This document shows, in pieces, positions 33,952 to 43,031 of a DNA stretch of 64,000 bases (position 1 is its first letter; each line of letters opens with the position of its first letter). The position numbers and the translations under genes were made by a program. Source of the DNA: CBDCYH01 sp965224105 (GTDB taxonomy: Bacteria; Bacteroidota; Rhodothermia; Rhodothermales; JABDKH01); assembly GCA_965224105.1 (NCBI GenBank), contig CBDCYH010000001.1, forward strand, positions 868,001 to 932,000, written 5' to 3'. The notes under the pieces are model-generated. The model ran no database searches and was not told the DNA's origin. It was given only the letters and a program-made list of their open reading frames with translations.

Positions 33952-34962
33952 ATGGGCAGCACCCGGAATAAAAAGCAAATCGTCGTTTCCGGAATCCAGC
34001 CCTCGGGTGTGCTGCATTTGGGCAATTATTTTGGCGCTCTCCGCCAACACGTCGCGCTGCACAAACAGTACGAATCCTACTACTTCATCGTTAACTACCA
34101 TGCCCAAACGACCATTCGCGATGCGCAACAGCTACGTGATTACTCCATAGGCGTGGCACTGGATTACCTTGCTCTCGGGTTTGATCCCGATCAATCGGCC
34201 CTGTTCTTGCAAAGCGACGTCCCCGCGGTAACCGAGCTTGCGTGGATCTTCGACACCATTACGCCGGTGTCGCAACTCGAAAAAGCAGTTTCGTACAAAG
34301 ACAAAATTGCACAGGGTTTGTCCGCTAATGCCGGACTCTTCAACTATCCCGTCCTCCAGGCCGCAGATATTCTCATCTACGGCGGTACACTTGTACCAGT
34401 TGGTGCGGATCAAAAACAAAACGTCGAAATCTCCAGAGATCTTGCCATCCGGTTTAACCAAACGTTTTGCCCGGAAGATGACCCTGTTTTTCCTGTGCCT
34501 GAACCGTATATCCTGTCTAACGTCGCAGTCGTTCCTGGCGTCGACGGAAGGAAAATGTCGAAAAGTTACGGCAACACGATTGGGATATTCGAAGAAGGTA
34601 AAAGTCTCAAGAAAAAGGTGATGGGAATTGTTACCGATTCGACGCCGCTCGAGGAACCTAAGGATCCAGACACATGCAATGTCTTTGCAATGATCAAACT
34701 GTTTGCTGATGAAGCAAAAGCCGACGAAATCGCTGGCATGTATCGCGCAGGGGGTTATGGTTTTGGATCCGCGAAGAAAGAATTGCTCGGAATGATTGAG
34801 ACGACTTTCCAATCGGCAAGAGAGAAGCGACGAGAGCTGGAATCTCGACCCGATTATGTGATGGACGTACTGACCGAGGGGGGAAAAAAGGCGCGAACAG
34901 TTGCAGACGAATTCATGGACAAAGTCCGTGCAGCAACGGGCTTGATTACTACTCGTAACTAG
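33952..34962 (+). CDS. trpS: Tryptophanyl-tRNA synthetase
   Basis: 336 residues, normal for the bacterial enzyme. Class I motifs are GIQPSGVLHLGNYFGAL (about 13-29, the HIGH variant) and GRKMSKSYGN (about 200-209). Residues around 85-150 (FLQSDVPAVTELAWIFDTITPVSQLEKAVSYKDK and LFNYPVLQAADILIYGG) match the Trp pocket. It charges tRNA-Trp, the signal read by the leader peptide. Its placement inside the operon means that attenuation also controls charging capacity, which would give feedback on the attenuator itself. TrpG starts 13 bases downstream. Confidence 0.97.
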   Translation: MGSTRNKKQIVVSGIQPSGVLHLGNYFGALRQHVALHKQYESYYFIVNYHAQTTIRDAQQLRDYSIGVALDYLALGFDPDQSALFLQSDVPAVTELAWIFDTITPVSQLEKAVSYKDKIAQGLSANAGLFNYPVLQAADILIYGGTLVPVGADQKQNVEISRDLAIRFNQTFCPEDDPVFPVPEPYILSNVAVVPGVDGRKMSKSYGNTIGIFEEGKSLKKKVMGIVTDSTPLEEPKDPDTCNVFAMIKLFADEAKADEIAGMYRAGGYGFGSAKKELLGMIETTFQSAREKRRELESRPDYVMDVLTEGGKKARTVADEFMDKVRAATGLITTRN

Positions 34963-34975
34963 TCTGCCAAACGCT

Positions 34976-35557
34976 GTGGTCCTCGTTGTCGACAACTACG
35001 ATTCTTTTACCTACAACCTTGTTCACCTGGTTGCCAGAGACGTCGAAGATGTGCGCGTATTTCGGAACGACAAAATAACGGCCGCGGATATATCCGAACT
35101 CAAGCCCCAAGGCATTCTTTTGTCTCCAGGACCAGGACGCCCTTCAACGGCCGGCGTCTGCAACGATATTGTCGACGAATTTGGTGCTATCACTCCGATC
35201 CTGGGGGTGTGCCTGGGCCACCAGGTAATAGCGGAACGGCACGGCGCGACCATTACGCACGCTCCCACTCTGATGCACGGAAAGACGAGTCGAATCAACC
35301 ATGACGGCGAGGGTGTCTTCCAGGGACTCGAGCAAAATTTTGTCGCAACGCGTTACCATTCGCTCGTCGTCGACCCGGAGTCACTGCCGAGAGAGCTGCT
35401 TGTAACTGCGACGGCCTCCTCCGGCGTGATTATGGGAATCCGCCATAAGACAAATCCGATCGTGGGTATCCAGTTTCATCCCGAAAGTGTCCTCACTGTC
35501 GAAGGTCCCGCGCTAATCCGCAATTGGATCGCCTCCACCGAGAAAGTACGAACATGA
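34976..35557 (+). CDS. trpG: Anthranilate synthase component II (glutamine amidotransferase)
   Basis: 193 residues starting at a GTG (VLVVDNYDSFTYNLVHL is the family N-terminus, so no later start fits). The class I amidotransferase triad is visible: nucleophile Cys in ILGVCLGHQ (about residue 80) and His/Glu in VGIQFHPES (about 166-171). It supplies ammonia to TrpE. The stop overlaps the trpD start as ATGA. It may also serve PabB, as no separate PabA is seen in the window. Confidence 0.96.
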   Translation: MVLVVDNYDSFTYNLVHLVARDVEDVRVFRNDKITAADISELKPQGILLSPGPGRPSTAGVCNDIVDEFGAITPILGVCLGHQVIAERHGATITHAPTLMHGKTSRINHDGEGVFQGLEQNFVATRYHSLVVDPESLPRELLVTATASSGVIMGIRHKTNPIVGIQFHPESVLTVEGPALIRNWIASTEKVRT

Positions 35558-36585
35558 ACGAGTATCTGAAGTTGGTGGCTGCAGGGAAAACGCTTGACCA
35601 AACACAGGCACAGTCTGTGATGCATATACTTATGAGCGGCCGAGCCACACCCGAACAAATCGCGGGATTCCTAATGGGTGTGCGATCCCGAGGAGAAACG
35701 GCGGATGAACTCGTTGGCTTTACAACCGTCATGAGGGAGTACATGATTCCGGTTGTCCCTCCGGATCCTCAAACCATTGACGTCTGCGGCACCGGTGGAG
35801 ATGGATTTGGCACATTCAATATTTCGACAACAACGGCGTTTGTCTGCGCTGGTGCAGGAGTAACCGTTGCAAAGCATGGAAACCGTTCCGTTTCGTCAAA
35901 CTGCGGTTCGTCCGACGTGTTGGCGCACCTGGGTGTCAACATCGAGATGGGTGCTGAGCTGGCAAAGCGTTGCCTCGAGGATGTTGGCGTCTGCTTTTTA
36001 TTTGCGCCATTGTTTCATCCGGCAGTTGGAAACGTCATGCCGGTGCGACGTGCACTGGGAGCTCGCACTTTCTTCAATGTCCTGGGTCCGATCTGCAACC
36101 CGGCAAATGTTACACACCAATTCGTCGGAGCATTTAATCAAGATGTCGCCAAAATGATGGCAGAAGTGTCAGCCCGGATGGGCTCCCGGAAATTGGTGGT
36201 AGTCCACTCCGCCGACGGAATGGATGAATTGTCGATTGCGGATGATTCTCATATGTACGTCCTCGACCCGCATTCTCACTCGCCCACCCAGATACAGTAC
36301 GAGACCACCAGCCCAGAAAAACTTGGTATTGAGCGGTCTACTTCTCGTGAGCTCAGTGGCGGAACCGTTGACGACAATGCGAAGACACTCATCGATATTC
36401 TGGACGGCGAAGTCGGGCCAAAAAGAGACGTCGTGATCCTGAATGCCTCCTACGCACTCTGGGCGTCCGACAAGTTCGGGTCGATCACTGATTGTAAGTT
36501 GGCGGCGACCGAGAGCATTGATTCAGGCCGCGCGAAAGAAAAGCTAGCGCAGCTAATAGACTTCTCTGCAAGGAAGGCGCAATGA
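35554..36585 (+). CDS. trpD: Anthranilate phosphoribosyltransferase
   Basis: 343 residues from the ATG overlapping the trpG stop (a frame extending 10 codons upstream lies inside trpG). The PRPP site is DVCGTGGDGFGTFNIST (about 77-93), then VAKHGNRSVSSNCGSSDVLAHLGV (105-128) and the metal/DE element SADGMDELSIA. It transfers phosphoribosyl to anthranilate. Coupled by ATGA overlaps on both sides. Confidence 0.97.
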   Translation: MNEYLKLVAAGKTLDQTQAQSVMHILMSGRATPEQIAGFLMGVRSRGETADELVGFTTVMREYMIPVVPPDPQTIDVCGTGGDGFGTFNISTTTAFVCAGAGVTVAKHGNRSVSSNCGSSDVLAHLGVNIEMGAELAKRCLEDVGVCFLFAPLFHPAVGNVMPVRRALGARTFFNVLGPICNPANVTHQFVGAFNQDVAKMMAEVSARMGSRKLVVVHSADGMDELSIADDSHMYVLDPHSHSPTQIQYETTSPEKLGIERSTSRELSGGTVDDNAKTLIDILDGEVGPKRDVVILNASYALWASDKFGSITDCKLAATESIDSGRAKEKLAQLIDFSARKAQ

Positions 36586-37391
36586 GAACCATCCTGAACG
36601 AGCTAGCTGATGCGACCCGAGCCCGAGTCGCGCTCAGCAAGAAACGGTACAGTCAATCGGACTTCCAGGGCATGGAGCATTACCTTCCAGATCGATATGA
36701 TGTTTTTAGCCGACTATCGGAGCCTAGAATTTCTTTCATCGCTGAATTCAAACGCCAATCACCATCGGATTCGTTTCTGGCCGGCTCATATGAAATTGGC
36801 AATGTTGCCAAAGGATACGAGGGCGCGGGCGCTGCAGCCATGTCTGTCCTTACAGAGCCCACGCGATTCGGAGGCAGCCTCGAAGACCTTGCAGAAGCGC
36901 GAAAAGCATGCAGTTTACCACTCCTCCGTAAAGACTTTGTCGTAGACGAATATCAGATACACGAGGCCAGGGCCTTCGGCGCAGACATGGTTCTGTTAAT
37001 CGCTGCAATTCTGGATGCTAATGAGCTTCAGGATCTCATGCAGGCATGTGAGGAAAACCTGCTTGTGCCGCTCGTTGAGTTATACAACCTGTCGGAGTTG
37101 GACCGTGTACCCATCAACAAACTCCAGCTCCTGGGTGCAAATAACAGGGACCTGAAGACATTTTCGATAGACGTTTCGCGCGCCCCCAACATTTTGAAAC
37201 ACGCGCCTGATAATGTTTTTACCGTTGCCGAAAGTGGTTACGAGTCGCCGGATGCAATCAAGGGGGCAGAGTTGGCGGGTATGGATGCCATCCTCATCGG
37301 ATCTCATCTGATGCGACATGCCGAGCCATGGAGCATGCTCAAATCATTAATTGACAATGTTAGAACCGTACCCGATGAATCCCAAGATTAA
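36582..37391 (+). CDS. trpC: Indole-3-glycerol phosphate synthase
   Basis: 269 residues, TIM barrel. The catalytic motifs are ISFIAEFKRQSPSDSF (about 50-65, with the active-site Glu and Lys), AAMSVLTEPTRFGGSLEDL (85-103), PLLRKDFVVDEYQIHEA (114-130) and LGANNRDLKTFSID (about 184-197), ending AILIGSHLMR. It forms indole-glycerol phosphate from CdRP. The start overlaps the trpD stop (ATGA); its end overlaps trpF by 17 bases. Confidence 0.97.
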   Translation: MRTILNELADATRARVALSKKRYSQSDFQGMEHYLPDRYDVFSRLSEPRISFIAEFKRQSPSDSFLAGSYEIGNVAKGYEGAGAAAMSVLTEPTRFGGSLEDLAEARKACSLPLLRKDFVVDEYQIHEARAFGADMVLLIAAILDANELQDLMQACEENLLVPLVELYNLSELDRVPINKLQLLGANNRDLKTFSIDVSRAPNILKHAPDNVFTVAESGYESPDAIKGAELAGMDAILIGSHLMRHAEPWSMLKSLIDNVRTVPDESQD

Positions 37392-38010
37392 AATCTGCGG
37401 TATCACCTCCCTGGAAGACGGTAGGTTCTGTGCGGGTGCTGGTGCCAGTTTCTTGGGATTCATCCAACAGCCCGAGAGTCCGCGCTTTGTTAAGGCCTCG
37501 GTTGCGAAAGAAATTATTTCGTGGATCCACGGCGTAAATAGCGTGGGTGTTTTTGTCGACCAGGACCTGGATGAGGTAAACCTCACTGCAGTTCAGGCGG
37601 GTTTTGATTTTGTGCAGCTGCACGGGTCGGAATCACCAGCGTACTGCAAGCTCATGGAGCTTCCGGTGATCAAAACAATCCATGTGACAGATGAAGACAG
37701 CTCGTCGTCAATCTTTGAGAAAGCTGCTTCCTACACACAAACAGCAAGTTTTCTTTTGTTTGATACGGGTGGATTGTCTGTACCCGGAGGCAGTGGTAAG
37801 TCTTTTAATTGGGATGTAATTGCAAACAATGCATGGCCGCTGCCCATATTTCTTGCGGGTGGCATCAATGTCGGCAATATTCAGAAGGCAATTGACACTG
37901 TGCGTCCGTTTGCGATTGACATCTCGTCTGGCGTTGAGTCGTCTCCGGGCATCAAGGCATACGACAAGGTCACTGCTCTTTTTGACAAACTAAGACGATC
38001 CGCGCGATGA
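37375..38010 (+). CDS. trpF: Phosphoribosylanthranilate isomerase
   Basis: 211 residues starting MNPKIKICGITSLEDGRF, the family N-terminus with the catalytic Cys in KICGI; an 8-codon upstream extension in frame is unlikely. Other motifs: VGVFVD, FVQLHGSE (about 74-81), LLFDTGG (about 125-131) with Asp, and FLAGGINVGNI (152-162) before IDISSGVESSPGIKAYDKV. It overlaps trpC by 17 bases and trpB by 4. Confidence 0.96.
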   Translation: MNPKIKICGITSLEDGRFCAGAGASFLGFIQQPESPRFVKASVAKEIISWIHGVNSVGVFVDQDLDEVNLTAVQAGFDFVQLHGSESPAYCKLMELPVIKTIHVTDEDSSSSIFEKAASYTQTASFLLFDTGGLSVPGGSGKSFNWDVIANNAWPLPIFLAGGINVGNIQKAIDTVRPFAIDISSGVESSPGIKAYDKVTALFDKLRRSAR

Positions 38011-39173
38011 GCGACAAGGGGAAGTTTGGGAAATTCGGAGGGGCGTTCGTACCTGAAACGATCGTACCCGCTCTGGATGAAGTGTCGAAAGCAGTTGCGA
38101 CCCATGTGCACACCCCATCATTCCAGAAAGAGTATCATAAACTCCTGCGAGAATTTGTCGGTCGGCCAACCCCCCTTACCTATTGTGTGCGCCTCTCATC
38201 CGCTCTTGGATCCGCGGAAATCTATTTAAAACGAGAAGATCTTTGTCACACGGGTGCCCACAAGATCAACAACTGCATCGGGCAAGTCCTTCTCGCCCAG
38301 CATCTGGGCAAATCAAGGATCATTGCCGAAACGGGCGCTGGACAGCATGGCGTCGCGACCGCGACGGTGTGCGCAAAGTTCAATCTGAAGTGCACAATTT
38401 ACATGGGTGAGGAGGATGCGCGACGGCAACACCTGAACGTGGTCCGGATGAAGCTGCTTGGCGCTGAACTGGTGACAGTACAGTCGGGCAGCCGAACTCT
38501 TAAGGATGCTACCAACGAAGCCATCCGCGACTGGGTATCCAACGTCCGAGAAACGCACTACATCATCGGGTCAGTCGTTGGACCACACCCTTATCCCACG
38601 ATGGTTAGGCTCTTTCAGCAGGTTATTGGAGAAGAAGTTCGCGACCAACTGGCAACCACCATCGGGCGGGAGACCCCGGATGCTATTGTTGCCTGCGTCG
38701 GTGGAGGCTCGAACGCAATGGGAATCTTCGCTCCGTTTCTGGAGGACACGCAGGTATCTCTTTTTGGTGTCGAGGCCGGAGGCAACGGGAATCAGCACGC
38801 GGCGACTCTAACCCTGGGACAACCGGGGGTCCTACACGGGGCGATGAGCTATCTGCTGCAGGACGCAGATGGCCAGGTCGCACCCGTCCATTCGATATCT
38901 GCCGGACTGGACTACCCGGGCGTTGGTCCCGAGCACGCTTACCTAAAAGAATCGAACCGTGTTGAGTATCTCTCAGTAACGGATTCGGAAGCAGTGCGGT
39001 CAGTCCAAACATTGTCTGAGATGGAAGGAATTATCCCGGCACTCGAGACAGCTCACGCAGTCGCGGCACTTCCGGGAATCGTCAAACGGTTGCCCAAGCA
39101 CTCGGTCGTGGTTCTCAATTGCTCGGGCCGAGGTGACAAAGACATGATGACCATTTTGGATAACTTGCAATGA
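38007..39173 (+). CDS. trpB: Tryptophan synthase beta subunit
   Basis: 388 residues, TrpB1 type. The PLP lysine lies in HTGAHKINN (about residue 85), followed by AETGAGQHGVATATVCA (about 107-123), the phosphate-binding CVGGGSNAMGIF (230-241) and SAGLDYPGVGPEHAYL (296-311). It joins indole with serine to make tryptophan, using the channel from TrpA. Both ends overlap neighbours as ATGA. Confidence 0.98.
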   Translation: MSDKGKFGKFGGAFVPETIVPALDEVSKAVATHVHTPSFQKEYHKLLREFVGRPTPLTYCVRLSSALGSAEIYLKREDLCHTGAHKINNCIGQVLLAQHLGKSRIIAETGAGQHGVATATVCAKFNLKCTIYMGEEDARRQHLNVVRMKLLGAELVTVQSGSRTLKDATNEAIRDWVSNVRETHYIIGSVVGPHPYPTMVRLFQQVIGEEVRDQLATTIGRETPDAIVACVGGGSNAMGIFAPFLEDTQVSLFGVEAGGNGNQHAATLTLGQPGVLHGAMSYLLQDADGQVAPVHSISAGLDYPGVGPEHAYLKESNRVEYLSVTDSEAVRSVQTLSEMEGIIPALETAHAVAALPGIVKRLPKHSVVVLNCSGRGDKDMMTILDNLQ

Positions 39174-39988
39174 CAAGTCTCGCCAAACTCCTCGTCAGAA
39201 GAAAAGCCGATGGAAAAAAGTCGCTGGGTGTTTTCCTGACCGCTGGCTTTCCCACTAAAGAAGACTGTCTCGACATCTTGCTGGCTATCGCTGGCTCCGG
39301 TGCTGATTTTGTCGAACTCGGAATGCCCTTTAGTGACCCTCTCGCTGAAGGCCCCGTCATCCAACAATCTAGCCAGGTAGCCCTGTCTAACGGCGTCGAC
39401 CTACGCTATGTACTGGACCTCGCCCGTCACTTCACGTCGCGGTCGGATACACCTCTGGTTTTGATGGGTTACATCAACCCTGTTCTGCGCTTTGGCCGGG
39501 GCAACTTCTGTTCAAGCGCCCGGTCTTCCGGTGTGAGCGGGCTAATTTTGCCCGACCTACCCTTCGACGAGCTGGATCTTATTTCAGAACACACCAAGGC
39601 CCACAATCTCGACTTGATTCAGCTAATCGCACCAACCAGTCCACCCAATCGAATTCGGGAAATAGCAAGCAAGTCTACCGGTTTCCTCTATGCTGTGGCC
39701 GTAGTGGGCTTGACGGGCGCCCAGAAACGGGAGGACGAGTCCGTTCGCGAATATCTACAGCTTGCAGTTTCTGTATCCGAAATTCCTGTTCTTGCAGGGT
39801 TCGGAATCAAGTCCGGGGCCGACGCCCAGCAAATTTCCGCCTGGAGCGACGGGTGCATCGTTGGAACAGCTATCATTGAGCTCGTTGCCAATGAATGGGC
39901 GTCAAACTCGCCGCGGAAGGCAAAGCTGGCATCAATTTCTGCATTCGTCCAGCAACTTTCTGCAGGCGCAAACCGTGCAATCTCATAA
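39170..39988 (+). CDS. trpA: Tryptophan synthase alpha subunit
   Basis: 272 residues. The motifs FLTAGFPTKED (about 21-31), DFVELGMPFSDPLAEGPVIQ (about 44-63; the catalytic Glu and Asp are present), LMGYINPV, GLILPDLPFDE (about 124-134) and AGFGIKSGADA cover the TIM barrel. It cleaves indole-glycerol phosphate to indole. It is the last trp gene, but the transcript probably continues into the two lipoprotein genes, 14 bases further on. Confidence 0.97.
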   Translation: MTSLAKLLVRRKADGKKSLGVFLTAGFPTKEDCLDILLAIAGSGADFVELGMPFSDPLAEGPVIQQSSQVALSNGVDLRYVLDLARHFTSRSDTPLVLMGYINPVLRFGRGNFCSSARSSGVSGLILPDLPFDELDLISEHTKAHNLDLIQLIAPTSPPNRIREIASKSTGFLYAVAVVGLTGAQKREDESVREYLQLAVSVSEIPVLAGFGIKSGADAQQISAWSDGCIVGTAIIELVANEWASNSPRKAKLASISAFVQQLSAGANRAIS

Positions 39989-40002
39989 CAACCTTCGTGA
40001 TT

Positions 40003-41097
40003 ATGAAAGCATTTCTATTCATTTTCCTCTGTTTTGGGCTGGTTGGCTGCAATCAGCTGACCTATTCCCCTGCCGCGACGGGTCCGGAGGGTGAGGTTTT
40101 TGTCATTGCGGATAGCGAATCCTGGAGCGGCCGAATTGGGAACGCTCTGCGGTCAACGCTCGGCGAGGAAGTACAAACCCTACCGGTTCCAGAATCTCGA
40201 TTCAAACTCACGCACGCAGTCCTGGAGTCGCAACCGCAATTCGAGCAGCTCAAGAAAAACAAGAGCATTATTTTTGCTGCTTCACTGGCGGATACCTCGA
40301 GCGAGGCGAATTTCGTCCGCAGCGCTTTTTCGGAGGAGGCGCTGGAGGTTATTGCGTCTGGCGAAGGGTCGGTGATTCCCCGCAAGAACATGTGGCGCCA
40401 AAATCAGGATGTGTTCTTTGCCGTTGGGGCAGACGCCGAAAAAACTGCAGAGGCAATTTTGCAGGCGAAAGATCTGATGCTGTCGACCATCGAAACGTCG
40501 GCGCGAATGCGAGTCGAAGCAGACATGTTTGACTCTAAACGACAGTTCGACCTCGAAGAGCGCATCGAGGCGAAACACGGCTTTAGAGTAAAAGTGCAGC
40601 ATGATTACCAGATTGCCGTAGACACTACAAACTTCGTTTACCTTCGACGAGTGCTCACCGACACGTGGCGCAATCTTTTCATTTACTACGAGGATGGAGC
40701 GGATCCATCCAAATTAACACCTGAGTGGATTTATCAAGTCCGTGACTCTCTAGGGCGGCAATACATGCGCGGAAATCTGGATGGTTTTGTGCAGATTGCC
40801 AGGAACCGACCGCTCGAATCCCGCAACATAGATTTCAAAGGAAACTTTGCTTACGAAACACGGGGAATTTGGGAGATGTATGGTGAAGATGCCGCGGGTG
40901 ACGTTGTGCAGTATGGAATGGGCGGGCCGTTCGTAACCTACACCTTCTACGACCAGAACAAGGGCAGAATCTATATGATCGACGGGATGATTTTCGCCCC
41001 CGGCTTCGCAGGTAAGAAGCGATTCCTGCATCAGATGGAGGTTATCGCTCACACCTTTAGCTCTGGGGAAAGTCAGATAGCCTCGGCTGGGCTGTGA
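40003..41097 (+). CDS. DUF4837-like lipoprotein
   Basis: 364 residues from MKAFLFIFLCFGLVGCNQL, a lipoprotein signal with lipidated Cys16 (the open frame extends 36 codons back into trpA without support). The mature part is alpha/beta: FVIADSESWSGRIGNALRSTLGEEVQTLPVPES, then an acidic helical centre (AEKTAEAILQAKDLMLSTIE), DFKGNFAYETRGIWEMYGEDAAG and YTFYDQNKGRIYMIDGMIFAPGFAGKKRFLHQMEVIAHTF at the end. Length, lipobox and these segments fit the DUF4837 family known from Bacteroidota, whose function is not established. It follows trpA by 14 bases, and GTGA couples it to the next gene. Confidence 0.72.
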   Translation: MKAFLFIFLCFGLVGCNQLTYSPAATGPEGEVFVIADSESWSGRIGNALRSTLGEEVQTLPVPESRFKLTHAVLESQPQFEQLKKNKSIIFAASLADTSSEANFVRSAFSEEALEVIASGEGSVIPRKNMWRQNQDVFFAVGADAEKTAEAILQAKDLMLSTIETSARMRVEADMFDSKRQFDLEERIEAKHGFRVKVQHDYQIAVDTTNFVYLRRVLTDTWRNLFIYYEDGADPSKLTPEWIYQVRDSLGRQYMRGNLDGFVQIARNRPLESRNIDFKGNFAYETRGIWEMYGEDAAGDVVQYGMGGPFVTYTFYDQNKGRIYMIDGMIFAPGFAGKKRFLHQMEVIAHTFSSGESQIASAGL

Positions 41098-41399
41098 GGG
41101 CGAAGCTCGCATGTGCAGGTTTGATAACCGCGTTCTGCTGGATAGGATGTGCTAGTCCGCCTGAGCCAGAGTACATTGCCGACACCGAACTGGCTGAAGT
41201 CATATCGAAACTGTACCTCGCCGAGGCGAACAGGAAAGCAGGTCGCTCTTACATCTCATCAGATTCCGTCCTCGCACTGTACAAGCTCACCGGGGAGCAA
41301 TTCGATAAGGTTATAGAATCACTTGCGGATGACCCAGAACGCCTCGTTACCGTCTACGATTCGGTGATCGTTTTATTGACGGCAGACCAGGCTGAATAG
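41094..41399 (+). CDS. Small lipoprotein, DUF4296-like
   Basis: 101 residues starting with GTG overlapping the previous stop (GTGA). The lipoprotein signal MRAKLACAGLITAFCWIGC ends in Cys19. The remainder is helical and acidic: ELAEVISKLYLAEANRKAGRSYISSDSVLALYKLTGEQFDKVIESLADDPERLVTVYDSVI resembles the short DUF4296 lipoproteins of Bacteroidota (a helix, then a tyrosine-rich repeat near the end). The function is unknown. The 3' end overlaps the 3' end of recQ on the other strand by 53 bases. Confidence 0.68.
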   Translation: MRAKLACAGLITAFCWIGCASPPEPEYIADTELAEVISKLYLAEANRKAGRSYISSDSVLALYKLTGEQFDKVIESLADDPERLVTVYDSVIVLLTADQAE

Positions 41400-43017
41400 T
41401 TGTCGATCGGAACGGTTCAGGATGCGCCGGATCAAAAACCAGCTGCTCTTCTGCCAGTAGTCTCCGGACAACCTCTCGTTCACGGTGGCTCCCGGCTGCT
41501 CCGAATGTGCCAATGCACTCTGCCACCATTCGGGTTGTATCAGAGGAGCTTTCCGATTGCCGCACACACACATCGCAGGAACCGCAATGGGTAGGCGCTG
41601 CCCCTCCAAAATAATTCAGCACGTACCGGCGCCTGCACGAACGAACTCGCACGTAGCCCACCATCCTCGACAGCCTGACAGCATGTGTTCGCCTGGATTT
41701 CTTCAGTTGATGCTCCATCCTTCTCATCCGCGATTTACCATTCTTTCGGATGGTACCCGAAATCTCTGATCCAGACAGACTCCCCTGAAGTACTCCCCGT
41801 GATCGTAAATATATGAACGACTCTATCACATCCGTTCGCCGCATCGGATGGAAGCGCGAAAGGTTCATTCTATATCTGTTCTTCTTACTCTCTGCCAGGA
41901 TCGTCTTGAATAGTCCTGCCAGGATAGAAACATCAACTGACTCCGACATTCTCTCATGCAAGACCTTGTCACGGGGATGCGCGAACAGGGTCGCGCTTGA
42001 AGGCTCACCGTCCCTGCCGGCCCTGCCAGCTTCCTGGTAGTACGACTCGAGACTCGCCGGCATCGAAGCATGAACCACAAATCTCACATCTGATTTATCA
42101 ATACCCATTCCGAATGCGTTGGTAGCAACGATTACGCGCGTGCGATCCTCAAGCCATTTTTGTTGAGCGCTGTCTCTTTCTTCGGCAGAAAGCCCTCCAT
42201 GGTAGAATCCGCTGGAGATCCCCCTTTCGCTTAAATAGCTCGATAGCCTTTCAACTTGCGCGCGGGTAGAACCATAAACAACCCCGCTGCCTTGTGACCT
42301 CTCGATAGTGTGTGCAACGCGAGCAAGCCTGTTGTTTACAACATGCGCGGAAAGAAAAATATTTGGCCTGTCGAACGAGCCTAGATACACTTTGGGTCGC
42401 GACATCCGAAGAAGTCTTTTTATCTCGCGCTGCACCGGTGGTGTTGCTGTAGCAGTAACGGCTAGGCAAGGGCAACCAAGTTTAGATCGAAACCTGCCCA
42501 CGGTGAGATAGGACGGCCGGAAGCCATGACCCCACTCGCTAATGCAATGCGCCTCGTCCACCGCAAGAAACGAAACCCGTGTTTTCATCAGCTGCGCTTG
42601 AAATGACTCTGAGCGAAGTCTTTCAGGGGCAACATAGACAAGTCGGTATGCACCCTGCCCCAATTGTCTGAGTCTGTGCTTCAATTCTGCTTTGCCGAGA
42701 GAACTGTTCAGATAAGTTGATGGAATACCACGATTGGCAGCATTCTCAACCTGGTCACTCATCAGCGCAATCAACGGAGAGACTACGATGCATGTGCCTT
42801 CCAATGCGAGCGCGGGTAACTGAAAGCAAAGTGACTTCCCCGTACCTGTAGGCAGGATCGCGAGTGTATCCACGCCGGAAATGATGGAGGAAACGACCTC
42901 TAGCTGAAATGGCCGGAACGAGTCGTATCCCCAATGCTTCTTCAAAAGGTTATGGAGTATCGAAGTGTCCACTGAATTCCTCACTGGTCTACGTATCTTG
43001 ATGTAAACATCACGCAC
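41347..43017 (-). CDS. recQ: RecQ-type ATP-dependent DNA helicase
   Basis: 556 residues. Helicase motifs: the Q-box region FRPFQLEVVSSI, Walker A ILPTGTGKSLCFQLPA (about 54-69), DEAHCISEWGHGFRPSY (about 152-168), AVTATAT, then motif IV-VI VVYGST, VIVATNAFGMGIDKSDVRFVVH (about 297-318) and QEAGRAGRDGEPS. The RecQ zinc site appears as SCRRRYVLNYFGG..HCGSCDVC (Cys near 462, 479, 482 and 485). After it only about 70 residues remain, so no full winged helix and HRDC domain are seen, unlike E. coli RecQ (610 residues). It unwinds 3'-tailed DNA in recombination and repair. The start is 14 bases from a divergent glycosyltransferase gene. Confidence 0.92.
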   Translation of the reverse strand: MRDVYIKIRRPVRNSVDTSILHNLLKKHWGYDSFRPFQLEVVSSIISGVDTLAILPTGTGKSLCFQLPALALEGTCIVVSPLIALMSDQVENAANRGIPSTYLNSSLGKAELKHRLRQLGQGAYRLVYVAPERLRSESFQAQLMKTRVSFLAVDEAHCISEWGHGFRPSYLTVGRFRSKLGCPCLAVTATATPPVQREIKRLLRMSRPKVYLGSFDRPNIFLSAHVVNNRLARVAHTIERSQGSGVVYGSTRAQVERLSSYLSERGISSGFYHGGLSAEERDSAQQKWLEDRTRVIVATNAFGMGIDKSDVRFVVHASMPASLESYYQEAGRAGRDGEPSSATLFAHPRDKVLHERMSESVDVSILAGLFKTILAESKKNRYRMNLSRFHPMRRTDVIESFIYLRSRGVLQGSLSGSEISGTIRKNGKSRMRRMEHQLKKSRRTHAVRLSRMVGYVRVRSCRRRYVLNYFGGAAPTHCGSCDVCVRQSESSSDTTRMVAECIGTFGAAGSHREREVVRRLLAEEQLVFDPAHPEPFRSTTIQPGLPSIKRSPNRRR

Positions 43018-43031
43018 ACTCTGGAATAACC

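Noticed and set aside
41400..42040. Several plus-strand frames opposite recQ
   Set aside because: They are shadows of the recQ coding strand with no family features; the minus-strand frame holds all helicase motifs.
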